64,000 nucleotides of DNA from Halorubrum halophilum (GCF_000739595.1 NZ_BBJP01000010.1:1-64000), one strand, 5' to 3'. Numbered from the stretch's first letter, positions 43,443-52,127 are shown. Notes: generated by a model not told the origin, from the letters alone. Numbers and translations are program-made.

Positions 43443-43772
43443 ATGACCGAACTCACCCTGTACGAAGAAGCGATGTGTTGCTCCACCGGCGTCTGCGGTC
43501 CCGACCCCGACGACGAACTCGTCGAGGTCAGCGCGGCGCTCGACCAGCTCGAAGACGCGTTCGACGACCTCGAGGTCAACCGGGCGAACATGCAGCACAA
43601 CATCGACCAGTTCCTCGAGACACAGCGGATCTACGACCGCGTCCAGGAGGACGGTCCGTCGATCCTCCCCATCACGGTCGTCGACGACGAAATCGTCGCC
43701 GAGGGCGAGTACCTCTCGTACGACGAACTGACCGCGGCTATCGACGAGAGCCCGACGCCACAGGAGGCCTAA
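43443..43772 (+). CDS. arsD: ArsD arsenite metallochaperone
   Basis: 109 residues, thioredoxin-like. The N-terminal TLYEEAMCCSTGVCGPDPDD carries the three cysteines (CC and a third five residues on) that bind As(III) and hand it to ArsA. The downstream LEVNRANMQHNIDQFLE and LPITVVDDEIVAEGEYLSYD blocks are usual for the family. It ends three bases before the arsA ATG, so the two form an operon. Confidence 0.9.
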   Translation: MTELTLYEEAMCCSTGVCGPDPDDELVEVSAALDQLEDAFDDLEVNRANMQHNIDQFLETQRIYDRVQEDGPSILPITVVDDEIVAEGEYLSYDELTAAIDESPTPQEA

Positions 43773-43775
43773 CGA

Positions 43776-45728
43776 ATGGCACAGACGGAGCAGTCGGCGG
43801 GGACGACGGCGACGACCGCGCGCGAGATCGTCGAACCGAGCGGCGACGAGACGGAGTTCGTCTTCTTCAGCGGGAAGGGCGGCGTCGGCAAGAGCACGGT
43901 GAGCTGTGCGACCGCGACGTGGCTCGCCGACAACGACTACGAGACGCTGCTGGTGACCACCGACCCCGCGCCGAACCTCTCGGACATCTTCGGCCAAGCC
44001 ATCGGTCACGAGGTCACCGCGATCGACGGGATCGAGAACCTCTCGGCGATCGAGATCGACCCGGACACCGCCGCGGAGGAGTACCGACAGGAGACGATCG
44101 AGCCGATGCGCGAACTACTCGGTGAAGAGGAGATCGAGACGGTCGAAGAGCAGCTCAACAGTCCCTGCGTCGAGGAGATCGCGGCCTTCGACAACTTCGT
44201 CGACTTCATGGACAGCCCCGAGTACGACGCCGTCGTCTTCGACACGGCGCCGACGGGTCACACCATCCGGCTGATGGAGCTCCCCTCCGACTGGAACGCC
44301 GAACTGGAGAAAGGCGGGTCGACCTGCATCGGGCCGGCCGCCTCGATGGAGGATAAAAAGCAGGATTACGAGCGCGCCATCGACACGCTGCAGGACGACG
44401 ATCGCACCTCATTCGCCTTCGTCGGTAAGCCCGAGGACTCCTCGATCGACGAGATCGAACGCAGCGCGAGCGACCTCGCTGACCTCGGGATCGAGTCACA
44501 ATTGCTGATCCTCAACGGCTACCTGCCTGAGTCGGTGTGCGAGGACCCCTTCTTCGAGGGGAAGCGCGCGGACGAACAGGCCGTCATCGAGCGCGCCCGC
44601 GAGGAGTTCGACGCCGACGCGACGGCGACGTATCCGCTTCAGCCGGGCGAGATCGCCGGTCTCGACCTGCTCGCGGACGTGGGTGGTGTTCTCTACGACG
44701 GCAGGGAAGCGACCGTCGACGCCGGGACCGCGACCGACGTGGACGCCGACGGCGGGGTCGACTTCGACGCGATGGCGGACGCCGACGCGGTCGTCGGTCA
44801 ACTGACGCCGGGCGACGAGACGCAGTACCTCTTCTTCACGGGGAAGGGCGGCGTCGGCAAGAGCACGGTCGCCTCCACGGCGGCGACGAAACTCGCCGAG
44901 GCGGGCCACGAGACGCTCGTCGTCACGACCGACCCGGCCGCGCACTTAGAGGACATCTTCGGCGAGCCCGTGGGCCACGAGCCCACCTCGGTCGGCCAGG
45001 AGAACCTCGACGCGGCGCGGATCGACCAAGAGAAAGCGCTTGCGGAATACCGCGAGCAGGTCCTCGACCACGTCACCGAGATGTACGAGAACAAGGGGGA
45101 CACGCAGATAGATGTCGACGCCGCGATCGCGAACGTCGAGGAGGAGTTGGAGTCGCCCTGTGCCGAGGAGATGGCCGCCTTAGAGAAGTTCGTGAGCTAC
45201 TTCGACGAGGACGGCTACGACGTCGTCGTCTTCGACACGGCGCCGACGGGCCACACGCTCCGCCTGCTCGAACTCCCCTCCGACTGGAAGGGGTTCATGG
45301 ACCTCGGCTCGCTGACGAAGGGCGCCGCGCCCGCGAAAGGCGACCAGTACGACGAGGTCATCGAGACGATGAAAGACCCCGAGCAGAGCACGTTCGCGTT
45401 CGTGATGTACCCCGAGTACACGCCAATGATGGAGGCGTACCGGGCCGCAGCCGACCTCGAAGACCAAGTCGGCATCGAGACCTCGCTGGTCGTCGCCAAC
45501 TACCTCCTCCCCGAGGAGTACGGCGACAACGCCTTCTTCGCGAACCGGCGTGCCCAGCAGGCGCAGTACCTCGACGAGATCCGCGACCGGTTCGACGCGC
45601 CGCTGATGTTGGCGCCGCTCCGGCGCGACGAGCCGATCGGGCTCGACGAGCTGAGCGCCTTCGGCGAGGAGATCACCGGGCTCGCGGACGTTGCCGAGGC
45701 CGACGCACCGGAGGTGACTCCCTCGTGA
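43776..45728 (+). CDS. arsA: ArsA arsenite-translocating ATPase
   Basis: 650 residues in two homologous ATPase halves joined near residue 320. Each half has a deviant Walker A (FFSGKGGVGKSTVSC near residue 27 and FFTGKGGVGKSTVAS near residue 350) and a DTAPTGHT signal-transduction box. Metalloid-binding cysteines are expected in the SPCVEEIAAF and SPCAEEMAAL segments. It energises an arsenite pump (ArsB or Acr3), but no such pump is encoded in the window, so one must lie elsewhere or have been lost. The stop overlaps the GTG of the next gene. Confidence 0.95.
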   Translation: MAQTEQSAGTTATTAREIVEPSGDETEFVFFSGKGGVGKSTVSCATATWLADNDYETLLVTTDPAPNLSDIFGQAIGHEVTAIDGIENLSAIEIDPDTAAEEYRQETIEPMRELLGEEEIETVEEQLNSPCVEEIAAFDNFVDFMDSPEYDAVVFDTAPTGHTIRLMELPSDWNAELEKGGSTCIGPAASMEDKKQDYERAIDTLQDDDRTSFAFVGKPEDSSIDEIERSASDLADLGIESQLLILNGYLPESVCEDPFFEGKRADEQAVIERAREEFDADATATYPLQPGEIAGLDLLADVGGVLYDGREATVDAGTATDVDADGGVDFDAMADADAVVGQLTPGDETQYLFFTGKGGVGKSTVASTAATKLAEAGHETLVVTTDPAAHLEDIFGEPVGHEPTSVGQENLDAARIDQEKALAEYREQVLDHVTEMYENKGDTQIDVDAAIANVEEELESPCAEEMAALEKFVSYFDEDGYDVVVFDTAPTGHTLRLLELPSDWKGFMDLGSLTKGAAPAKGDQYDEVIETMKDPEQSTFAFVMYPEYTPMMEAYRAAADLEDQVGIETSLVVANYLLPEEYGDNAFFANRRAQQAQYLDEIRDRFDAPLMLAPLRRDEPIGLDELSAFGEEITGLADVAEADAPEVTPS

Positions 45729-46141
45729 GCGACGCGCAGGACGCGGACGACACGGCAGAGAGCGTCGCGAACGCGTCCGCCGACGGGGACGTAGAGGCGA
45801 ACGTCGAGGCGGCGCTCCGCGAGTTCCTCGACGCCCTCGGCGATTCGGAGACGTACCAGCGGTTCGTCGCGGCCGACGAGGCGCTACAGGAGGACGACGA
45901 CGCGATGGCGCTGCTCCGCGAGTACCAGCGGAAGCAACAGCAGATGCAGCGCGGCGGCTTCGACGAGTCGGTGATGGCCGAACTGAAAGGGCTCCAGACC
46001 GAGATGTCGAACGACGAGACGATCCAGCGTCAGCAGGCCGCACAGGCCGAGCTGATAGAACTCTTCCAGCGGACGAACGACGCAATCAGCGACGAGATCG
46101 CCGAGGAGTTCGCGCGGTCCACCGGAGGTGGGTGCTGTTGA
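45725..46141 (+). CDS. hcsL: Halo-CC-star protein HcsL, YlbF-like
   Basis: 138 residues from a GTG that overlaps the arsA stop (GTGA). An acidic N-terminus is followed by a YlbF/YmcA-like helical domain (FLDALGDSETYQRFVAADEA, LREYQRKQQQMQRGGFDESV). The C-terminus is GGGCC followed directly by the stop, the ending from which the halo-CC-star family takes its name. The paired terminal cysteines are likely to bind metalloid or metal. It is the fourth gene of the ars operon and overlaps the next small gene. Confidence 0.8.
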   Translation: MSDAQDADDTAESVANASADGDVEANVEAALREFLDALGDSETYQRFVAADEALQEDDDAMALLREYQRKQQQMQRGGFDESVMAELKGLQTEMSNDETIQRQQAAQAELIELFQRTNDAISDEIAEEFARSTGGGCC

Positions 46142-46356
46142 GCGCTTCCGATCAGGACGCCGGCAAGGACGGAGTCACCGACGACGAGGTCGTCACGGCC
46201 GCCGAGTCGCTCGGCGAAGAGCTCGCGGCGGCGAAGGAGTCGTCCTCGGAATTCGCGTTCACGACGATGGTGATGCAGTGTAACGAAGCGATCGGCGACG
46301 AGACCGGAATCGATTACGGCAGCGTCTGTGGCGCCGACGACGACGGCTGCTGTTAA
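46132..46356 (+). CDS. hcsS: Halo-CC-star protein HcsS (small partner)
   Basis: About 72-74 residues; the exact start is either the GTG at 46132 or the TTG at 46138, both overlapping the end of hcsL. The sequence is acidic, with FTTMVMQCNEAIGDETGIDY in the middle, a Cys in SVCGADDD and a terminal GCC. It is recognised as the short companion of HcsL in haloarchaeal arsenic operons. Four cysteines in so short a chain suggest metal or As(III) binding; the role is not established. Confidence 0.75.
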   Translation: MLLSASDQDAGKDGVTDDEVVTAAESLGEELAAAKESSSEFAFTTMVMQCNEAIGDETGIDYGSVCGADDDGCC

Positions 46357-46415
46357 CGGAGGTCGATGGGGGTCGCGTCGGTCGGCGACCCTGCCAATCG
46401 CGTCACTTCGCAGAG

Positions 46416-46757
46416 TCACTTCGCAGACGGCGTCTCCGACAGGAGTTCATCGAACAGCGTGACGACGCGTTCCTCGATCTCGTCGCGGATCTCACGAACC
46501 TCTTCGATCGGACGCTCGTGGGGATCGTCGAGACCCCAATCGCGGTTCTCGCCGTTCCACGCCGCCGGGCACACGTCCGACGCCGAACACCCCATCGTGA
46601 CGACGAGGTCGACCGCCTGTAGCTCGTCTGGCGTCACCTCTCGCGGCGTTCGGTTGCTGAGGTCGATATCCCGTTCACGCATCGCCTCGACGACGATATC
46701 GTGGACGTGCTCGGCCGACCGTGTCCCGCCGGTGAGTATCTCGATCCGACCGTCCAC
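46416..46757 (-). pseudogene. Arsenate-reductase-like LMW phosphatase lacking its active-site loop
   Basis: The protein reads RIEILTGGTRSAEHVHDIVV, DLSNRTPREVTPDELQ, VVTMGCSASDVCPAAW, DWGLDDPHERPIEEVREIR: the C-terminal two-thirds of a low-molecular-weight-phosphatase-type arsenate reductase, with its resolving cysteines and the catalytic Asp-Pro. The N-terminal P-loop (CxxNAGRSQ type), which holds the nucleophilic Cys, is absent. Only a GTG at 46757 could serve as start, and upstream the frame runs on through unrelated Arg/Glu repeats. It is convergent with hcsS. It is almost certainly inactive as a reductase. Confidence 0.7.
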
Positions 46758-46901
46758 GTCGCGGCGGTCGCGCTCGCGCTCGCGCTCGACGACGACGGAT
46801 CGCTCTCGGTCGAGGGCGACGAAGCGGTGATCGTCGGCGACGGCGGCGGGTAGGCGAGGCGGATCGCAGACGGGCGGCGAAAACCCGAGGTCGACGACCG
46901 C

Positions 46902-47894
46902 TTAGAGCGACTCGTACAGCGACCGGTACCGCTCGGCGATCGCGTCGAGCGAGAACGACTCGCTGCGCGCCTCGGCGTTCGACCCGAGTCGTTCTCGGAG
47001 CTCGGGATCGGAGAGCCGGCGGATCGCGTCGGCGAACGCCGCGGTCTCGTCGTCCGCGGGGGCAGGGTCGACCTTCAGGCAGTCCTCGCCGTCGTCGAGC
47101 CACGAGAACGTCTCGATGTCGCGGACGACCACGGCCTTCCCGGCGGTCATCGCCTCCAGCAGCGCGATCCCCTCGTTCTCCTCGTGGGTCGGGAACAGGA
47201 ACACGTCGCCCGCGGCGAACGCGCCTCGAATGTCGTCGACGAATCCGGTGAAGGTGCAGTTGTCCGGCGACTCTTCGATGAGGCGGGTGGTCTCCCGGCC
47301 TTTTAAGGAGAGATCGAGCGGACCGAACCACGCGAAGTCGATATCGGGCAGTTCGCGGGCCAGATCGACGAACGTCTCCAGCCCCTTCCGCTTGATAACG
47401 TGGCCGACGAGGAAGACGGTCGGCGGGGACAGGTCGTAGCGCTCGCGGTACTCGGCCTCCAGCGACTCGAAGCCGGCGAGCTTCTCGCGGTCGACGCCGT
47501 TCGAGATGACCGTCGTCGGCGCGTCGGTGTACCCCTCGATCACGCCGCGGTTGTACTCGGAGGGACAGACGAGCGCATCTGCGAGGCCGTACGCCCGACT
47601 GAGGTAGGGCTTGAGCGGTTTCGCGAGCGCGTTGGTGAACCGGAAGCTGTCGCCGAAGTCCTCCGCGGTGACGTGGGTGTGCGCGACCACCGGGATTCCC
47701 CGGTCGCTCGCGCGCTTCGCGTACCACACCGAGCGCGGCCCCATCAGGTTGCAGTGGAGCACGTCGGCGTCGAGCGTCGGCTCGGTCGTGTACGAGATTC
47801 CCTCCCGATCGAGCATCTTCCGCTGGTGGACGACGGACTCGCGGATGCCGCCGGTGACGTGGTCCTCGAACTCGAAGTAGTGGCTGACCTTCAT
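46902..47894 (-). CDS. GT4-family glycosyltransferase
   Basis: 330 residues, GT-B fold. The N-terminal domain starts VSHYFEFEDHVTGGIRESVV. The C-terminal nucleotide-sugar domain has VFLVGHVIKRKGLETFVDLA, WFGPLDLSLKGRE, FTGFVDDIRGAFAAGDVFLF, PTHEENEGIALLEAMTAGKA (the EX7E motif) and VVRDIETFSWLDDGEDC. Soluble, it probably acts on the cytoplasmic face in glycan or lipid glycosylation. It follows the sulfatase-like gene on the same strand with a 40-bp gap, so they may be co-transcribed. Confidence 0.85.
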   Translation of the reverse strand: MKVSHYFEFEDHVTGGIRESVVHQRKMLDREGISYTTEPTLDADVLHCNLMGPRSVWYAKRASDRGIPVVAHTHVTAEDFGDSFRFTNALAKPLKPYLSRAYGLADALVCPSEYNRGVIEGYTDAPTTVISNGVDREKLAGFESLEAEYRERYDLSPPTVFLVGHVIKRKGLETFVDLARELPDIDFAWFGPLDLSLKGRETTRLIEESPDNCTFTGFVDDIRGAFAAGDVFLFPTHEENEGIALLEAMTAGKAVVVRDIETFSWLDDGEDCLKVDPAPADDETAAFADAIRRLSDPELRERLGSNAEARSESFSLDAIAERYRSLYESL

Positions 47895-47934
47895 CGCTCG
47901 TGCGTCAGGGAACCGAGGGCCCGACCGAACGCGC

Positions 47935-48804
47935 TCACTCCACTTCCAGCCACGGGACCTCCATCAGCGGCGGGATGTGCGTCTCGATGTGGTGTTCCCA
48001 CACGCCCTCCTCGCCGAACGCCTCGCCGTGGTCGGCGGTGACGACGACCGTGCCGTCCAGCTCCTCGACGAGTTCGGCGACGGACTCCAGGGCGATCCGG
48101 AGGTTCTCCTCGTAGAGCTTGAGCGCCGTCACGCGGGTGCCGTCCGTCACGAGGTCCTTCGGGTCGAGTTCGAGCCACAGCCCCGCCTTCTGGGCGAACT
48201 CGCTGTCGTCGAGCCGGCTTTCGATCTTCGGTCGGACCGAGTCGCTGAGCGACGAGAGGAGGCCGCCGTCGTCGTCCGTGTCGCCCTCGCCCGCCTCCTC
48301 CTCTTCCTGCCGTTTGATCCCCTTCTGGATCTGCTTGAGTTTCTGGCCCTTCCCGCGCGAGAGATACGGCGCGTGCGGCTGCATGTAGTGGAGCACGGTC
48401 CGATCGGCGCGCTCGACGGCGTCGAGGTTGTTCCGGTACGCCTCCGCGAGGCTTTCCGGCGGCACGGTGCCCAGATCGTCGTCCCAACCCGTCTTCCAGA
48501 CGTCGTGGATGTCGCTGATGTGCTCGGAGGCGGTCCACTCGTAGTCGCAGCTCGCGCCCCACTTCAGCTCGTTCAGCGGGATCCCCAGATCGTTGATAAA
48601 GGGGTTCCCCGAGAAGTAGGCGATGTCGTGGTCACCGGTGAACGTCCGGTAGGCCCACTCCGGCGTCGACGACCCGACGCTCCAGCGCTTTTCGAGGTCG
48701 CCGTCGAGGTACTCGTCGTACACGTCCTCGAACACGTCGTAGCGGCACGCGTCCAACACCAGACAGTAGTCCCACTCCGATTCGAGGAACCGCTGATCGT
48801 CCAT
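47935..48804 (-). CDS. Sulfatase-like (alkaline phosphatase superfamily) hydrolase
   Basis: 289 residues. The metal-site start YCLVLDACRYDVFEDVYDEY, a middle VLHYMQPHAPYL and the terminal VVTADHGEAFGEEGVWEHHI with Asp-His ligands are those of the alkaline-phosphatase superfamily. The standard sulfatase CxPSR motif is absent, and a Cys in DACRYD may take its place. It may act on sulfated or phosphorylated glycans, but it carries no signal peptide, so it looks cytoplasmic. Grouped with the glycosyltransferase. Confidence 0.75.
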   Translation of the reverse strand: MDDQRFLESEWDYCLVLDACRYDVFEDVYDEYLDGDLEKRWSVGSSTPEWAYRTFTGDHDIAYFSGNPFINDLGIPLNELKWGASCDYEWTASEHISDIHDVWKTGWDDDLGTVPPESLAEAYRNNLDAVERADRTVLHYMQPHAPYLSRGKGQKLKQIQKGIKRQEEEEAGEGDTDDDGGLLSSLSDSVRPKIESRLDDSEFAQKAGLWLELDPKDLVTDGTRVTALKLYEENLRIALESVAELVEELDGTVVVTADHGEAFGEEGVWEHHIETHIPPLMEVPWLEVE

Positions 48805-49031
48805 GAGTACGCGCCCGTTCCCCGTCGACGGTTGTATTCTTGTTGGTCCGTTTCTCGGGTCGAATCCGGGCTTTTCCGCCCCTAACGTCGGGTTTCGGGC
48901 GTCCCGCCTCTCCCGTCCGCTCGTGAGTAGCTCCCGTCCGTCCGAGAGTATTTCCCGTCGGTCCGGGATCCCTACCGCGACGCGCGAGGACCGATCAGAC
49001 GTTTAAAGTCCGCCAGCGCGTCATTCGCCCT

Positions 49032-50045
49032 ATGGACGGGAGCCAGCGGCGGGGACTGCTCATCGGCGGCGTCGCTGCGATCGCGGTCCTCGCCGTCCTC
49101 TTCGTCGTCGTCGGGGCGGACCGCGTGATCGAGACGCTGGTTTCGGCGGATCCGGCCCTGGTCGCCGCCACGTTCGGGTTCGCGCTCTGCTGGCTGGTCG
49201 CGTGGAGCCTCATGCTCCGGACGGTGCTCGGCTCGCTGGACGTCGATCTCACGGTCACCACCTCGTTTCTCGTGTACTCCGGGGCCGTCTTCGCCAACAA
49301 CGTCACTCCGTTCGGGCAGGCCGGCGGCGAACCGGTGGCGGCCGCGCTCATCTCGCGGGTCTCCGGGTCGCGATACGAGACGGGGCTCGTCGGGATAGCC
49401 AGCGTCGACGTGCTCAACGTCGTCCCCTCCATCTCGCTCGTGTTCCTCGGCGTCGGCTACTACGCGACGACCGCCGCGGTCGGCGAGCGACTCGAGGTCG
49501 CAGTCGGCGTCGCCGTCGCGCTGATCGCGGCGATCGTCGCGGGAATCGGTCTCGGCTGGCGGTACCGGCGGGTCGTCGTCGACCGCCTCCCGAGCGCGGT
49601 CGGCGGACTGGCCGGACGGCTCGACCGGTTCGACGCCGACACCGTCGAGGCCGGGATCGCCAACCGGCTGGAGAACTTCTTCGAGGACATCGAGCGCGTC
49701 GGGACGAGTCCTGGGCGCCTCGCCGCCGCGGTCGGCCTCTCGCTCTCCGGCTGGCTGTTCCAGGCGGCCGCGCTCACGGTCGCGTTCGCCGCCGTCGGCC
49801 ATGGGATCCCGCCGGTGGTCCCGCTGTTCGCCGTCCCGCTGGCGTACGTCGCGGGCGCGACGCCGCTCCCCGGCGGGCTCGGCGGGATCGAGGCGGCGTT
49901 CGTCGCGCTGCTCGTCCCCACGACCGGCGTCCCGGCCTCCGCGGTCACGGCCGCCGTGCTCGTGTTCCGCGGCGGCGTCTACTGGATGCCGGTGGCGATC
50001 GGGGGCGTGTCGGCGTCGGTGCTCGGCGTCCGCACGGTCCGGTGA
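49032..50045 (+). CDS. Flippase-like membrane protein (LPG synthase TM/UPF0104 family)
   Basis: 337 residues with about eight membrane helices. The family block NNVTPFGQAGGEPVAAALIS and the C-terminal ATPLPGGLGGIEAAFVALL are clear markers of the lysylphosphatidylglycerol-synthase transmembrane family, which in haloarchaea includes AglD- and AglR-like candidate flippases. A soluble loop rich in Asp and Glu separates the halves. It is divergent from the sulfatase-like gene. Role in lipid or glycan translocation is inferred from the family only. Confidence 0.8.
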   Translation: MDGSQRRGLLIGGVAAIAVLAVLFVVVGADRVIETLVSADPALVAATFGFALCWLVAWSLMLRTVLGSLDVDLTVTTSFLVYSGAVFANNVTPFGQAGGEPVAAALISRVSGSRYETGLVGIASVDVLNVVPSISLVFLGVGYYATTAAVGERLEVAVGVAVALIAAIVAGIGLGWRYRRVVVDRLPSAVGGLAGRLDRFDADTVEAGIANRLENFFEDIERVGTSPGRLAAAVGLSLSGWLFQAAALTVAFAAVGHGIPPVVPLFAVPLAYVAGATPLPGGLGGIEAAFVALLVPTTGVPASAVTAAVLVFRGGVYWMPVAIGGVSASVLGVRTVR

Positions 50046-50152
50046 GTTCGGGACTGCGCCGCCCGACCGCAACACATGTGTTGGCTGAAAAAACTGTATT
50101 CTCGTCTAACAGGGCTATTTTTATCGGTGGGGTCGGTATCTCGGACTTACAG

Positions 50153-51283
50153 ATGGCCGTCGACGCTCTCAGCGCGATGGAGGCCCGGGAGAAGCTCTAC
50201 GAAGTGATGGACCGGGACCTCCCGTTCGAGGAGAAGGCGACGCTGGCGCTCTCCGTCGGTGAGACGTACCTCGGCGTGGAGAACGGGCACCTGACGCGGA
50301 TCGACCCCGAGAGCGACTACTGGAAGGCGATCGCGAGCACGGACTCGGCCGACGGGACGTTTCCGGCCGGGCTCCAGCTAGACCTCCGAGACACGTACTG
50401 CCGGCGGACGATCGGCGGCGAGAGCCCCGTCAGGCTGCACGACGCGCCGAACCAAGGGTGGGACGACGACCCCGCGTTCCAGCGGCACGGGCTCCACTGC
50501 TACCACGGCAGCGCGATCACCATCGACGACGAGCTCTTCGGAACGCTGTGTTTCGTCTCCACGGAGCCGCGCGCGGAGCCGTTCGACGACGGCGAGACGC
50601 TGTTCGCGGAGCTGATCGCGCGGATGTTGGAAACGGAACTCCAAGCCGAGCGGACGGAGGCGAAGATCGAGCGGCTCGACCAGTTCGCCAGCGTGGTCTC
50701 CCACGACCTCAGAAGCCCGCTGAACGTCGCGCAGGGGCGCGTCGACATCGAACGCTCGGCCCGCGACAGCGACAACCTGGAGATCGCCGCGCGGTCGCTG
50801 GACCGGATGGAAGACCTGATCGCCGACGTACTCACGATGGCCAGACAGGGGCACGAGATCGAGGAGGCGGAGCTGGTCTCGCTCGACGCGATGGCCGAGG
50901 AGTGCTGGGACGGAGTGCGGACCGGCGGTGCGAGCGTGACCATCGAGGCGGATCTGACGTTCAAAGCGGACCCCGGCCGGGTCCGTCACCTCTTCGAGAA
51001 TCTGTTCCGGAACAGCGTGGAACACGGGGGATCAGACGTGTCGGTCCGCGTCGGTCCGCTTGACGACGGAGACGGGTTCTACGTCGAAGACGACGGCCCC
51101 GGGATTCCGGCGGCCGATCGAGATCGGGTCTTCGAGACGGGGTTCACGACCGGAACGGAGGGGATCGGCCTCGGCCTCGCGATCGTTGAAGGCGTCGTCG
51201 ACGCCCACGGGTGGGCGATTACGGCCGGGGAAAGCGGCGACGGCGGCGCGCGCTTCGAGGTGTCCGGCGTGGTCGTTCCGTAG
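50153..51283 (+). CDS. GAF-domain sensor histidine kinase
   Basis: 376 residues. A GAF domain (about 20-160) has LALSVGETYLGVENGHLTRI and YHGSAITIDDELFGTLCFVS. The acceptor His is in FASVVSHDLRSPLNVAQGRV. The ATPase part has the N box NLFRNSVEHGG, the G1 box DDGPGIPAAD and the G2 box GIGLGLAIVEGVVDAHGW. It is cytoplasmic and orphan. The start ATG at 50153 follows a T-rich box (ctatttttat, 50113-50122) about 30 nt upstream. Sequence open before that ATG belongs to a shadow of the preceding gene. Confidence 0.85.
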   Translation: MAVDALSAMEAREKLYEVMDRDLPFEEKATLALSVGETYLGVENGHLTRIDPESDYWKAIASTDSADGTFPAGLQLDLRDTYCRRTIGGESPVRLHDAPNQGWDDDPAFQRHGLHCYHGSAITIDDELFGTLCFVSTEPRAEPFDDGETLFAELIARMLETELQAERTEAKIERLDQFASVVSHDLRSPLNVAQGRVDIERSARDSDNLEIAARSLDRMEDLIADVLTMARQGHEIEEAELVSLDAMAEECWDGVRTGGASVTIEADLTFKADPGRVRHLFENLFRNSVEHGGSDVSVRVGPLDDGDGFYVEDDGPGIPAADRDRVFETGFTTGTEGIGLGLAIVEGVVDAHGWAITAGESGDGGARFEVSGVVVP

Positions 51284-51358
51284 CGGTGAGGGCGTCTCGG
51301 CTCGGTGATGGCTACTGATCGATAGCGGGAGTAAGTGAATCACTATGGTGGAGTAGTT

Positions 51359-51775
51359 GTTTATAAATCGGGTTGAAGTGTTGCTGTCGGCTGTCTGTAC
51401 GTCGTCAACGACGCGGTGACGACCTCCAAAGCCCCAGCCGTGCTCGGCTCCCACAGCTCGCTGCGCTCCTCGCTCGCGTTGCTCGCTGCGGTGCTTACGT
51501 CGCTGGGGTTCGCCGAGCACGGCTGCCCCTTTGAGTCCCACCCACCCGCAACCGCACCGCAGCCTCACACCTCCCCAGCCTCGTCGGTCGCCGTAGGCGA
51601 CCGACTCCAGCGAGGGACCGAAGGTCCCTCTGGCAGCCGGCGCACAGCGCCGGCGACCTCGCACCGTCAGTGAGCGGCCCACTGGGCCGCTCACCGGGGC
51701 GCGCCACCGCACCGTATTTATAAGCGACCATCACTTCCGCTCAGGCCCTTTTAAATATACTCTTGCCACCACCGA
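51359..51775. repeat. Structured repeat element, copy B
   Basis: Runs from gtttataaat to cttttaaat-N-tactcttgcca and parallels copy A block by block. The main stem is agccgtgctcggc (51436-51448) with gccgagcacggct (51512-51524), different in sequence from copy A's stem but fully paired. Four further perfect hairpins follow: 51583-51605 (10-bp arms, GTA loop), 51612-51630 (8 bp, GAA), 51636-51654 (8 bp, ACA) and 51670-51694 (11 bp, ACT). Copy A has only two in this part. Open frames within are shadows of the repeats. Confidence 0.75.
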
Positions 51776-51857
51776 TCTGCAACACCTACTCCCGCAGTCG
51801 ATCAAGAGTCATTCTCCGGCGACCAGACGTTGCAGTCGGAATTATGTCGGAAAAACG

Positions 51858-52067
51858 TTATTCCCACAGGATCGAGTCCCCCGGCCGCGGCATCTCCGGG
51901 GGAAGTACCTCCGGGAGCCCGTCGAGGAGCGACACGGTGTAGTGGAGGAACACGGCGAGCGCGACGACCGACAGGAGCACGAGGAAGAGAAGAATGAGCC
52001 GCTCGTCGCTGCGCACCACCGCGCTGGCGTCGGCGGCGAACCGGCGGACCACCGCACGCGACTTCAT
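51858..52067 (-). CDS. Small single-span membrane protein
   Basis: 69 residues. A basic N-terminus (VVRRFAADASAVVRSDER) leads into one membrane helix, LILLFLVLLSVVALAVFLHY, and a short proline-rich outer tail (LPPEMPRPGDSILWE). Codon use is haloarchaeal and the start is clean. I regard it as a conserved haloarchaeal small membrane protein of unknown function. It ends upstream of repeat copy B and starts about 60 bp from purU, which is on the same strand. Confidence 0.65.
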   Translation of the reverse strand: MKSRAVVRRFAADASAVVRSDERLILLFLVLLSVVALAVFLHYTVSLLDGLPEVLPPEMPRPGDSILWE

Positions 52068-52127
52068 GGCCGACGATACGTCTCGCGAGTTCTTAAAGGG
52101 CGGGCGCCGCCGGCCGATCCGACCGGC

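Noticed and set aside
46675-47727. A 350-codon frame on the minus strand across the arsenate-reductase fragment and the glycosyltransferase
   Set aside because: It is a shifted-frame shadow of the glycosyltransferase, almost all Arg, Gly and Pro, without any motif.
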